A stretch of DNA of 6,325 bases. Source: Holophagaceae bacterium. GTDB lineage: Bacteria > Acidobacteriota > Holophagae > Holophagales > Holophagaceae. Both the position numbers and the translations under genes were made by a program. This document shows positions 1-6,325 of this stretch, piece by piece; within the stretch, counting starts at the first letter, position 1; each line of letters starts with the position of its first letter. Where the stretch lies: positions 1 through 6,325 of the forward strand of contig JANXQX010000253.1 in assembly GCA_025353305.1 (NCBI GenBank), written 5' to 3'. The notes below the pieces were generated by a model. It saw nothing but the letters and a program-made list of their open reading frames with translations. It was not told the origin of the DNA and ran no database searches.

Positions 1-2
1 CA

Positions 3-83
3 CCCAAAAAGACCTTGCCCGAGAAAAGCGCCCGGACTCCTGAACTCAGAACCCCCAAGAAGCCCAAATCGAGAAAGCCCTAG
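3..83 (+). CDS. C-terminal tail of an upstream gene (partial)
   Basis: Reading from base 3, an open frame of 26 codons runs in from the left edge and ends at TAG 81-83. The visible tail is rich in Lys, Arg and Pro, starting [15 protein letters not shown] and ending PKKPKSRKP, which looks like a disordered basic C-terminus that could contact nucleic acid. The stop lies two nucleotides before the ATG of the methyltransferase, spacing typical of translationally coupled genes, so it is probably the preceding gene of the same operon. Nothing here identifies the protein. It could be another component of the defence locus, such as a helicase/restriction subunit, but that is a guess. Of the other two + frames, one is closed by TGA 41-43 and the remaining one is open but not obviously coding. 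Confidence 0.45.
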   Translation, partial: PKKTLPEKSARTPELRTPKKPKSRKP

Positions 84-85
84 CC

Positions 86-2413
86 ATGGCCCGTCCTCCC
101 CAGGAATCTCAACGCTACGAACTCAGCGATGCCGAAAAGCGCGATCTCATCGCGCTGATCCAGGCGGGCAAGCCCCTGCCAGAGAAATACCGTTTCCTGC
201 TCTTCGCGGATAAACGAGAGGTAGAGCTGGTGTGGAACGGCAAGACGCGGGATGTGTGCACGGCCATTCTGCCCTTCCAGACCCTGGAGCACATCGACGA
301 ACCGCGTCGAGAAAAACACGAGGAGAACCAGCTCATCGGCTTTGATGCCAGCGGGCGACAGGCCAAGGGGTGGACCAACAAGCTGATCTGGGGCGATAAC
401 AAGCTGATCCTTTCCAGCCTCAAATCCGGTGCCCTGCGCCGCCAGATCGAGGAAGCGGGTGGCCTGAAGCTCATCTACATCGACCCGCCCTTCGACGTGG
501 GCGCCGACTTCAGCATGGATATCGAGATCGGCGGCGAGACCTTCCACAAGGAACCGAATCTCCTGGAGCAGATCGCCTACCGCGATACCTGGGGGCGTGG
601 CGCAGATAGCTTCATCGCCATGATATTCGAGAGGCTGATCCTTATGCGGGATCTGATGAACGACGAGGGAAGTATTTACGTGCATTGCGATTGGCGAGTG
701 AGCGCATTTTTTCGATCCATTTTGGATGAGGTGTTTGGAAGAGATTTGTTTGTAAATGAAATTATTTGGAAACGATCAACGTCTACAGGGCTATCGAGCA
801 AACAATGTGGAGTGCTGCACGATACTGTTTATTGGTACGCAAAAACAGATAAATATAATTTCAATATGCAGTATCACGCTTATGAAGAAAAATATCTCCA
901 ACGAGCAAGGCCGGATGAAAATGGTCGCATGTATATTCCGATACCTACTGGAAATCCGGGTGTTAGGCCAAATTTATATTACGAATACAAAGGCTTTTTG
1001 CCACATTCTAACGGGTATAAATGGACTCGGGCAAAAATGGAAGAATTAGACAGGCAGGGGCGACTTATATTCCCACAAGATAAGACGGGGCGGATTCAAT
1101 ATAAGCAGTATTTGGAAGAAATGGAAGGTATCAAGCTCCAATCACTTTGGACAGATATCCCAGCAGTTAATCCTGTGGCAAATGAACGCCTCGATTACCC
1201 AACACAAAAACCCGAAGCCCTCTTAGAACGCATCATCAAAGCCAGCTCCAACGAAGGCGATCTCATCGCCGATTTCTTCTGCGGCTCCGGCACCACGGCT
1301 GCCGTCGCCGAAAAGCTGGGTCGCAAGTGGATCGCCACAGATCTCGGCAAATTCGGGATCCACACCACGCGCAAGCGCCTCATCCAGGTGCAACGGGATC
1401 TGAAGACGAAAGGCCAGGAATTCCGTGCCTTCGAGGTTCTGAACCTGGGACGCTACGAGCGGCAGGCCTACCTGAACGTGGGTGGCAACCTCAGCAAGAA
1501 GCGGAAGGAAGAGGCCCTGGCCCGCAAAGAACGAGAGTTCCGAGAACTGATCCTGCGCGCTTACAAGGCTCAGCCCCTGGAGAACGAAAGCTTCTTCCAC
1601 GGCAGGAATGCGGGGCGTCTGGTGGTCGTTGGCCCCATCAACCTGCCCGTGGGCCGCCTCTTCGTGGAGGAGGTCATCACGGAATGCCGCAAGCGTGGCG
1701 CCTCCCGCGTGGATGTGCTGGCCTTTGAATTCGAGATGGGCCTTTTCCCGGCGGTGCTGGAGGAGGCGAAGCTGAAAGGCATCGACATCGCCCCTAAGAC
1801 CATCCCCCCCGAAGTCTTCGATAAGCGAGCCGTGGACAAGGGGCAGGTGCGCTTCGCGGATATCAGCTACGTGGAGGCCACGCCGCGCTACGACAAGAGC
1901 CACAAGCTGGGTTTGGTCATCGAGTTGACGGATTTCTCGGTCTACCACAGCCAGGGGCTTGAAGATTCGCTGGCTGCCGAGTTGAAAGAGGGCAAGAGCG
2001 AGGTCATCTGCAGCAATGGCCAGCTCGTCAAAGTGAGCAAGGACAAACAGGGCGTAGTCACCAAGGATGTGCTCACCAAGCAATGGACCGATTGGGTGGA
2101 CTACTGGGCCGTGGACTTCGATTATGAGAGCCGGAAGGAGATCATCAAAGAATCCGTCTCGATGGGCCTGAACGCGAACGAAGGCGGCCTGCGACCGGCA
2201 GAGGGCCAGGATCTGGATTTCGAGGAACGCTGGACCGGCAGCTACATCTTCGAGAACCAATGGCAGAGCTTCCGCACCCGCAAGGACCGCAGTCTGGAAC
2301 TGACCACCATCGCCCATACCTACGACAAGCCCGGCCGCTACACCGTCGCCGTGAAGGTCATCGACATCTTCGGCAACGACACAATGACACTGGTGCCGGT
2401 GAATGTTGGGTAA
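86..2413 (+). CDS. Site-specific DNA methyltransferase, Mod-like (N4/N6 family, beta-type)
   Basis: Predicted cytoplasmic S-adenosylmethionine-dependent enzyme that methylates adenine N6 (or cytosine N4) in a specific sequence. The catalytic motif IV is DPPF at residues 133-136, preceded by IWGDNKLIL (101-109) and followed by [10 protein letters not shown] (195-204). The conserved [10 protein letters not shown] (371-380) and the SAM-binding motif DFFCGSGTT (396-404) come after it, giving the IV-then-I order of beta-class enzymes such as type III Mod subunits. Residues about 205-370 should hold target recognition and are encoded by unusually AT-rich DNA. A long C-terminal extension (about 440-775) ends in a PKD/Ig-like segment ([20 protein letters not shown], 744-763). 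The ATG at 86 is 2 nt after the upstream stop, with a weak purine-rich GAGAAAG at 71-77. The next gene encodes an AIPR protein rather than a Res helicase. The methyltransferase assignment is firm; the specificity and the methylated base are unknown. Confidence 0.93.
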   Translation: MARPPQESQRYELSDAEKRDLIALIQAGKPLPEKYRFLLFADKREVELVWNGKTRDVCTAILPFQTLEHIDEPRREKHEENQLIGFDASGRQAKGWTNKLIWGDNKLILSSLKSGALRRQIEEAGGLKLIYIDPPFDVGADFSMDIEIGGETFHKEPNLLEQIAYRDTWGRGADSFIAMIFERLILMRDLMNDEGSIYVHCDWRVSAFFRSILDEVFGRDLFVNEIIWKRSTSTGLSSKQCGVLHDTVYWYAKTDKYNFNMQYHAYEEKYLQRARPDENGRMYIPIPTGNPGVRPNLYYEYKGFLPHSNGYKWTRAKMEELDRQGRLIFPQDKTGRIQYKQYLEEMEGIKLQSLWTDIPAVNPVANERLDYPTQKPEALLERIIKASSNEGDLIADFFCGSGTTAAVAEKLGRKWIATDLGKFGIHTTRKRLIQVQRDLKTKGQEFRAFEVLNLGRYERQAYLNVGGNLSKKRKEEALARKEREFRELILRAYKAQPLENESFFHGRNAGRLVVVGPINLPVGRLFVEEVITECRKRGASRVDVLAFEFEMGLFPAVLEEAKLKGIDIAPKTIPPEVFDKRAVDKGQVRFADISYVEATPRYDKSHKLGLVIELTDFSVYHSQGLEDSLAAELKEGKSEVICSNGQLVKVSKDKQGVVTKDVLTKQWTDWVDYWAVDFDYESRKEIIKESVSMGLNANEGGLRPAEGQDLDFEERWTGSYIFENQWQSFRTRKDRSLELTTIAHTYDKPGRYTVAVKVIDIFGNDTMTLVPVNVG
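697..1205 (+). other. AT-rich mosaic segment: target-recognition region of the methyltransferase
   Basis: Within one uninterrupted reading frame, base composition falls abruptly just after the [10 protein letters not shown] codons and recovers at the [10 protein letters not shown] codons. Hand counts of whole 60-base lines give about 32% GC (721-780), 25% (841-900) and 33% (961-1020), against 62% (421-480) and 67% (1621-1680) in the flanking parts of the gene. Both boundaries fall at conserved motifs. In beta-class enzymes the variable target recognition domain lies between these motifs, so recombination replacing the specificity domain is the simplest reading. Confidence 0.7.
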
Positions 2414-2439
2414 GCGAAGGCAAATTTCTGGCAAATGCC

Positions 2440-2448
2440 AGAGGGGAG
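2440..2448 (+). promoter_or_regulatory. Shine-Dalgarno site that fixes the AIPR start
   Basis: AGAGGGGAG ends 7 nt before the ATG at 2456 and is an excellent ribosome-binding site. The earlier in-frame ATG at 2435 has only GAAGG at 2416-2420, 14 nt upstream, which is poorly placed. The 2456 start is therefore preferred. Confidence 0.75.
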
Positions 2449-2455
2449 ACTAGCA

Positions 2456-4147
2456 ATGGCTAATAACGATCAGATTATTCTCGACCAGATTATCGAGGAA
2501 CAACGCCAGAATCGGGTTCCGACCTCAAGCAAGCCCGAATATTTTGAAATTTATGTGGCTGAGCAAGTTCTTAAGGATTATGACCTTTCGGACGATGAGA
2601 TCGAATCCGGCCTCACCGGTGGTGGAAATGATGGAGGCATAGACGGGATCTACACATTTGCTAACGGCGAACTGGTGCAGGAAGACTTTGATTCCACGAC
2701 CCTGAAAAAAAATGTGTTGATCGAGGTCGTCATCATCCAAGCAAAAACGTCAGCCGGTTTTAACGAAGATGTCATAAACAAACTTAAGGCGGTAACCGAA
2801 AACCTTTTCCAACTTTCTCGGACTGTGGATGAATTCAAACCAGTTTACAACGAAGGTGTCCGATCGGCGGTAGAAGTTTTCCGTCATCTCTACTCTGGGA
2901 TTCTTTCACGTTTCCCTACATTGCACTTCAGGTACATCTACGCCTCTAGAGGAGACAGCAACACTGTTTCCCCGAATGTGGTACGCAAAAAGGATGATTT
3001 GGGCAATGTTGTCACCAGCTTATTTTCTAACGCAAAATACGAATTCAATTTTTGTGGAGCATCGGACCTTTTGGCTTTGGCGCGGCGCCAACCAATCGGA
3101 TCCTACGACATCGAATTCACGGAAAGCCTTTCCGCGAAGGACGGATACATCGCACTGGTGCCATTGAAGGAGTTCATTAGATTCATCCGTGCTGAGGATG
3201 GCCAGCTTCGCAAGAGCCTATTCGAGGCCAATGTGAGGGATTACCAAGGCAATACCCAAGTCAACGAAGATATCCAAAGATCACTTACCGAAACTAGCCG
3301 GGAAGATTTTTGGTGGCTCAATAACGGGATCACTGTGGTGGCCAGCAAAGCCGTCCAGGGAGGCAAGGTCCTGACTATTGAGGACCCACAAATTGTTAAC
3401 GGCCAACAAACATCCACAGAGATCTTTAACTATTTTCGAGCAGCTAATACTTCAGCTGAAACCAGATGCGTGATGGTCAGAGTGATTGTGGCCACTATTC
3501 CTGCCAGCAGAGACCGAATCATCAAGGCAACCAACAGTCAAACATCTATCCCGGCCGCCTCTCTTCGGGCGACAGAGAAAATTCACCGAGACATCGAGGA
3601 ATATTTGGCTGCATTTCAAATTTTCTACGACCGCCGCAAGAATTCACAAAAGCAACTTGGGAAGCCCACTGACAAAATAATTAGTATTGCTCTATTGGCT
3701 CAAGCGGTGATGGCAATCAGTTTGCAGCGACCGGCCGACGCCCGGGCTCGACCGTCCTCGCTGATCAAGAAGGAAGAGGACTACAACCAGTTATTCAACG
3801 ACCGGTACCCGATTGCGCTTTATCTCATTGCAGCGAAGATCATAAAGGCGGTGCATTCGTTTCTCCGAACTCGGGACTCACTGGCTCCTAAGGACCGCGC
3901 CAACTTATTGTTCTATGTGGCCATGCACGTCGCTGCCATCCTAGCCGGGAAAGCCAACCCTACTGTCAGCGAACTTGCCAACATTAAATTCGGGCTGCTC
4001 ACAGACGATATATTGCAGGCCAGTTTGGATGTGGTTGCACCACTCTACCAAGAGCTCGGCGCCAACGATCAGGTTGCCAAGGGAACGAAACTGCTGACTG
4101 ATCTAAAGCAGAAATTGGGAATTCAGTTCCAGCAGAATTACACGTGA
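2456..4147 (+). CDS. AIPR-family abortive infection protein with PD-(D/E)xK-like nuclease N-terminus
   Basis: Member of the AIPR family (abortive infection phage resistance, PF10592) by its hallmark motifs: RDYQGNTQVNEDI (261-273), DFWWLNNGITVVA (284-296), PQIVNGQQTSTEIF (311-324) and NSQTSIPAASLRA (360-372). The N-terminus carries GGGNDGGIDGIY (55-66) followed by VVIIQAK (91-97), which matches a PD-(D/E)xK nuclease core of the Mrr-like form with D63 and Q95-x-K97 as likely metal-site residues. The rest of the C-terminal half is helical. No signal peptide or membrane segment is seen, so it should act in the cytoplasm, presumably cleaving nucleic acid during phage infection. With the 2456 start it has 563 residues. 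It follows the methyltransferase stop by 42 nt, so the two are probably co-transcribed. GC is lower than in the flanks of the methyltransferase gene (43% in 2701-2760), which suggests a different origin. The family call is firm; the nuclease activity and its target are inferred. Confidence 0.9.
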   Translation: MANNDQIILDQIIEEQRQNRVPTSSKPEYFEIYVAEQVLKDYDLSDDEIESGLTGGGNDGGIDGIYTFANGELVQEDFDSTTLKKNVLIEVVIIQAKTSAGFNEDVINKLKAVTENLFQLSRTVDEFKPVYNEGVRSAVEVFRHLYSGILSRFPTLHFRYIYASRGDSNTVSPNVVRKKDDLGNVVTSLFSNAKYEFNFCGASDLLALARRQPIGSYDIEFTESLSAKDGYIALVPLKEFIRFIRAEDGQLRKSLFEANVRDYQGNTQVNEDIQRSLTETSREDFWWLNNGITVVASKAVQGGKVLTIEDPQIVNGQQTSTEIFNYFRAANTSAETRCVMVRVIVATIPASRDRIIKATNSQTSIPAASLRATEKIHRDIEEYLAAFQIFYDRRKNSQKQLGKPTDKIISIALLAQAVMAISLQRPADARARPSSLIKKEEDYNQLFNDRYPIALYLIAAKIIKAVHSFLRTRDSLAPKDRANLLFYVAMHVAAILAGKANPTVSELANIKFGLLTDDILQASLDVVAPLYQELGANDQVAKGTKLLTDLKQKLGIQFQQNYT

Positions 4148-4643
4148 TCAATAATCTGTGCTGTGAACCATACATGTACATGAAACGCGATGGCTGGTGC
4201 CTGGAACTCACCTCCGTCCCGCATAGGGTTGGTTGCGAGTGAGCAACTGAGAAAGAAATGCCAAGTACCTAATAAAGCTCAGATCGGCAAGCCACCTTTC
4301 CTTCTGCACAAAAGGTCAAATCGCCAGGGCGTGGCGCAAGGTACCTCCAGAAAAATCACGGCCTCCACATCCGGAAAGGCGCCTGCTGCGGGCCCTCCGA
4401 GATTTTTCAGGAGTCTCCACCTTGCGCCACACCCAGTCTCACTTGTGCTGCCCGCCATGAAGGAAACGGAGGAGTTTCGCGGTTCTAGGGAAAGATTTAA
4501 GCTTTGCACCCGGCTCTTTTTTTTGTGTCCCGCCAGCGTAACTCCAACGTAACTCCTCCCCTTTTAGAACTTCATTCTTCAACACTTACACGTCATCAAA
4601 TCTCCTCACGAATGCATCAAAAACACATCGAAACCGGAAACAA
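4148..4643. other. Intergenic region without a convincing gene
   Basis: About 500 bases lie between the AIPR stop and the terminator of the tRNA. Open frames exist on both strands (for example 4190-4552 + and 4279-4509 -), but they have no recognisable protein motif or convincing ribosome-binding site, and both cross the inverted repeat. Visible structure: palindrome CATGTACATG (4173-4182), small hairpin GTTGC/GCAAC (4232-4236 with 4243-4247), the long inverted repeat at 4327-4434, a T8 tract (4517-4524), and a direct repeat CGTAACTCC (4537-4545 and 4548-4556). No integrase gene is present here. Confidence 0.6.
4327..4434. repeat. Long imperfect inverted repeat (about 30 paired bases)
   Basis: GTGGCGCAAGGT (4331-4342) is the exact reverse complement of ACCTTGCGCCAC (4419-4430). 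The pairing extends outward by 3 bp (4327-4329 with 4432-4434). Inward it continues with CTCC/GGAG (4345-4348 with 4410-4413), GAAAAATC/GATTTTTC (4350-4357 with 4401-4408) and CGG/CCG (4359-4361 with 4397-4399). A GC-rich 35-nt centre (4362-4396) would be the loop. It could be a structured RNA, a miniature inverted-repeat element or a decayed mobile-element end. No T-run follows on either side, which argues against a simple terminator. Confidence 0.7.
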
Positions 4644-4677
4644 CAAACCCACGAAACCTAGTGGTGACGTGGGTTTG
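4637..4677 (-). terminator. Rho-independent terminator of the tRNA-Gly gene
   Basis: A perfect 10-bp stem, CAAACCCACG (4644-4653) with CGTGGGTTTG (4668-4677), encloses a 14-nt loop. Read on the minus strand the second arm runs into TTGTTT, a moderately U-rich tail. The stem starts only 4 nt beyond the encoded CCA of the tRNA, so it is placed to end the tRNA transcript. Confidence 0.75.
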
Positions 4678-4681
4678 CGTT

Positions 4682-4756
<75 letters not shown>

Positions 4757-4766
4757 GGAGATGCCC

Positions 4767-4795
4767 ATGGTAGCTGGATTCAAAGCCGTTGCCAA
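4767..4795 (-). promoter_or_regulatory. sigma70-type promoter of the tRNA-Gly gene
   Basis: On the minus strand a -35 box TTGGCA (4795-4790, 5 of 6 to consensus) is separated by exactly 17 nt from a -10 box TACCAT (4772-4767, 4 of 6). The tRNA 5' end follows 10 nt after the -10 box, so the leader would be only about 3-4 nt. The -35 box begins directly after the TGA stop of the upstream gene. Confidence 0.65.
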
Positions 4796-5902
4796 TCAGC
4801 CACTGACCTTGCCGGAAAGAATGCGCTTGGCTTCCCGACGCAGAAGTTCAGGGATGTTCCGGTCCCTCTGCATGAGCTTCAGGTCGAATTCGTTGATGCG
4901 CTTCATCTGGTTCATGGCAATGGGCAAGGGCGTGCGGGGGTTGAAGGCGAGGTTTTTCATGATCGTGTATTTCTTCATCCACTCGCGGTTCATGGAGATG
5001 ATGCGCAGCACTTCTTCCTTTACGGTGCGCATCTGGGAGATGTAGGCCACCTCGCCTTCGCCGACGCGCGGGTTGCGGATCACGTTCACCTGGATCAGGC
5101 GGTTGGATTCGCGGATCAGGAGGGTGCGCTCTTCCTTCCCGCCCTTGATGGCGAGCATGATTTTCTGGTTGGTTTTCAGGCGCATGACCCGCTGTGTGAG
5201 GCTGAGGGGAATCTCGTTGCCATCCATGTCCAGGATGGGCTTCAGCAGGCGTTCCCTGACGGCTTCGACATCTTCCTCGGCGCCGGGTTCCACCTCTTCG
5301 TCTTCGGCTGCCTCGGTGGGGCTTTCCATGGGCATGGGCAGTTCCGCCCAGGCCTTGTCCAGCTTGCCGGCGATCACATCTTCCAGGATTTCGATGCGCT
5401 CTTCGAAAACTTCCTTGGTGGCGGTCCCTAGCACGTGGAAACGGTTCTCGTTCACCCGCCGCTTGATGTTGTAGTCGCCTTCGGGGTGCTCCTCGATGAG
5501 GTCCAGGATCCGCGGCCGCTTCAGCCACATCACTTGGTTGTTCAGGGGGATTTCCAGCACCGAGCCCGGCAGATGGGGCACGACCTGCTCCATCCATTCC
5601 GCGGTCAGGGCCTGGTGCAGCAGAGCCAGCTCCAGCAGGGCCGGTTCCTTCCGGTGCACCAGGATGACGCCCAGGATATCCGGGTCTTCCACTTCTCCCG
5701 AGATGGCAAGGGTGAGCAGGGACTCAGGCATCCCCATCAGGGTCTCGATGCCCCGTGGCGCGAATTGCGACTCGCTGAAAACCGCTCCGGCGATGGCGTG
5801 CAGCAGATCTTGTGGCGGCACCGGAAGGCTGCCCCCCAACAAGGCCATGGCCATAGGTTCGGGCAACTGCTTGGCGATGAATCGCTCGACGAGGGGATGC
5901 AT
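4796..5902 (-). CDS. Conserved-type helical protein of unknown function, two lobes with acidic linker
   Basis: I do not recognise a named family, though the C-terminal part resembles hypothetical proteins I associate with Acidobacteriota and former Deltaproteobacteria. The 368-residue product has no signal peptide or membrane segment. An N-terminal helical lobe (about 1-185) is followed by an acidic, probably disordered linker (about 193-213, with EDEEVEPGAEED). A basic, helical C-terminal lobe (about 230-368) has recurring short units such as IRNPRVGEGEV (275-285), FNPRTPLPIAM (320-330) and RDRNIPELLRREA (346-358), suggestive of a HEAT-like alpha-solenoid used for protein contacts. The ATG at 5902 is supported by GGAG (5911-5908) 5 nt upstream. 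Codon composition matches the GC-rich background, so it looks like a resident chromosomal gene. No good promoter is visible upstream; a repeat array fills that region. It ends 39 nt before the tRNA-Gly gene on the same strand. Confidence 0.88.
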   Translation of the reverse strand: MHPLVERFIAKQLPEPMAMALLGGSLPVPPQDLLHAIAGAVFSESQFAPRGIETLMGMPESLLTLAISGEVEDPDILGVILVHRKEPALLELALLHQALTAEWMEQVVPHLPGSVLEIPLNNQVMWLKRPRILDLIEEHPEGDYNIKRRVNENRFHVLGTATKEVFEERIEILEDVIAGKLDKAWAELPMPMESPTEAAEDEEVEPGAEEDVEAVRERLLKPILDMDGNEIPLSLTQRVMRLKTNQKIMLAIKGGKEERTLLIRESNRLIQVNVIRNPRVGEGEVAYISQMRTVKEEVLRIISMNREWMKKYTIMKNLAFNPRTPLPIAMNQMKRINEFDLKLMQRDRNIPELLRREAKRILSGKVSG

Positions 5903-5907
5903 CAGGA

Positions 5908-5911
5908 CTCC
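5908..5911 (-). promoter_or_regulatory. Ribosome-binding site of the 368-residue protein
   Basis: GGAG on the minus strand, inside CCGGAG, sits 5 nt upstream of the ATG at 5902 and supports that start. Confidence 0.6.
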
Positions 5912-5968
5912 GGTGGTGCGTGTAGATCTAATATGAGATTAACGGCACGGGCGTCGCTGTGGCGAGTT

Positions 5969-6009
5969 TAGGGGCGTAACGCCCTCCAACCACGCGTTCG
6001 GGCATCACC
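5969..6009. repeat. Decayed leading copy of the 67-bp repeat
   Basis: This stretch aligns with the second part of the 67-bp unit (TAGGGGCGTAACGCCCTCCAA against AAGGGGCCGTAGCACACCTCCAA) and ends with a similar CATCACCC just before the first full copy. It also contains its own small hairpin GGGCG-TAA-CGCCC (5972-5984). It looks like a diverged older unit. Confidence 0.5.
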
Positions 6010-6183
6010 CATCGCGTCGGCCTGCGGCCGACATAAGGGGCTGTAGCACACCTCCAATGTTCCTCGGACCACCATCCATCGCGTCGGCCTGCGGCCGACA
6101 TAAGGGGCCGTAGCACACCTCCAATGTTCCTCGGACCACCATCCATCGCGTCGGCCTGCGGCCGACATAAGGGGCCGTAGCAC
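6010..6183. repeat. Tandem array of 67-bp repeats with REP-like hairpins
   Basis: Copies start at 6010, 6077 and 6144. The first two are full length and differ at one base (T6042 against C6109); the third stops after 40 bases. Each copy carries a perfect hairpin GTCGGCC-TGC-GGCCGAC (at 6015-6031, 6082-6098 and 6149-6165) followed by ATAAGGGGC. The array lies between two minus-strand genes. High identity points to recent duplication. The compact GC-rich palindrome resembles REP/BIME-type intergenic elements, which may affect mRNA ends or bind architectural proteins; that role is inference. Confidence 0.9.
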
Positions 6184-6222
6184 CCCGGCCAGAAATGCGC
6201 TGACCGGTGTGCAACGGCCCCT
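6170..6222 (-). terminator. Strong hairpin at the end of the right-hand gene
   Basis: On the minus strand AGGGGCCGTTGCAC (6222-6209) pairs with GTGCTACGGCCCCT (6183-6170) at 13 of 14 positions. Inside it CCGGTCAG pairs with CTGGCCGG (one G-U) around a 7-nt loop. The hairpin starts within the TAG stop codon of the right-hand gene. No U-run of note follows (CTTATG), so it is either a non-canonical terminator or an mRNA 3'-end stabiliser. Its far arm is part of the third repeat copy. Confidence 0.55.
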
Positions 6223-6325
6223 AATGCTCCCCAGGAGCTTCCGGATCCACTTCCGGTCTGGTGGGCGGAGGTTCTTCAGGGGCCTTTGGCCTGAGCCATT
6301 GCCCTTCGGCGTTGAATCGGCCCAC
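6221..6325 (-). CDS. C-terminal end of an unidentified gene (partial)
   Basis: A minus-strand frame enters from the right edge and ends at TAG 6223-6221. The visible 34 residues start VGRFNAEGQWLRP and continue into a Pro/Glu-rich tail ending PEVDPEAPGEH. Codons are GC-rich, as in the neighbouring 368-residue gene on the same strand. The tail looks disordered and does not identify the protein. A strong hairpin begins at its stop codon, as expected for a gene end, and the repeat array separates it from the next gene. Confidence 0.6.
   Translation of the reverse strand: MGRFNAEGQWLRPKAPEEPPPTRPEVDPEAPGEH

Noticed and set aside
1804..1810. C7 tract in the methyltransferase as a phase-variation switch
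   Set aside because: Seven bases is short for a contingency locus, and it encodes an ordinary Pro-Pro within a GC-rich gene.
1223..2434. A 403-codon open frame on the minus strand opposite the methyltransferase, and smaller ones nearby (80-685, 1570-1839)
   Set aside because: They are antisense to a gene with clear motifs. The composition is what GC-rich codon bias produces on the opposite strand, and no protein motif is seen.
2435..2455. Earlier ATG start for the AIPR protein
   Set aside because: It would add only seven residues and has a poorly placed ribosome-binding site, while the ATG at 2456 has AGAGGGGAG 7 nt upstream.
4517..4524. T8 tract as the terminator of the AIPR operon
   Set aside because: No stable stem directly precedes it on the plus strand.
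4190..4552. A 120-codon plus-strand frame after the AIPR gene
   Set aside because: No ribosome-binding site of note, low-complexity non-protein-like sequence, and it runs through the long inverted repeat.
6010..6183. CRISPR array
   Set aside because: The 67-bp units abut directly, with no unique spacers of constant length, and no cas genes are present.
5928..6214. Overlapping minus-strand frames containing APYVGRRPTRW-type repeats
   Set aside because: They are translations of the 67-bp DNA repeat in several frames, without start signals.

Overview
The window comes from a GC-rich bacterium. Two sampled 60-base lines in gene flanks run about 62-67% GC by hand count. A 368-residue conserved-type helical protein resembles, from memory, proteins of Acidobacteriota and the former Deltaproteobacteria, so a Holophagae-like or myxobacterial/Geobacter-like host is a guess, not a demonstration.

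Left part (1-4147, + strand) is accessory DNA that looks like part of a defence island. A Lys/Pro-rich tail of an upstream gene stops at 83. Two nucleotides later comes a 775-residue beta-type (Mod-like) DNA methyltransferase, then, 42 nt after its stop, a 563-residue AIPR-family (abortive infection phage resistance) protein with an N-terminal PD-(D/E)xK-like nuclease signature. The tight spacing suggests one operon: the methyltransferase would mark self DNA and the AIPR protein would be the candidate nuclease effector. No helicase/Res gene is visible, although the upstream gene is cut off. The part of the methyltransferase expected to recognise the target site is strikingly AT-rich (about 25-33% GC in sampled lines), as if swapped in.

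Middle part (4148-4681) has no convincing gene. It holds a long imperfect inverted repeat (4327-4434), a T8 tract, a short direct repeat, and the terminator of the following tRNA. A minus-strand tRNA-Gly with anticodon CCC (4682-4756) has its own good sigma70-type promoter and its 3' end faces the defence genes, so it may mark the island boundary.

Right part (4757-6325, minus strand) looks like chromosomal backbone: the 368-residue helical protein of unknown function (4796-5902), an intergenic array of 67-bp tandem repeats each with a perfect 7-bp hairpin (6010-6183, plus a decayed copy to the left), a strong hairpin that joins the last repeat to the end of the next gene, and the C-terminal tail of that gene (stop at 6221).
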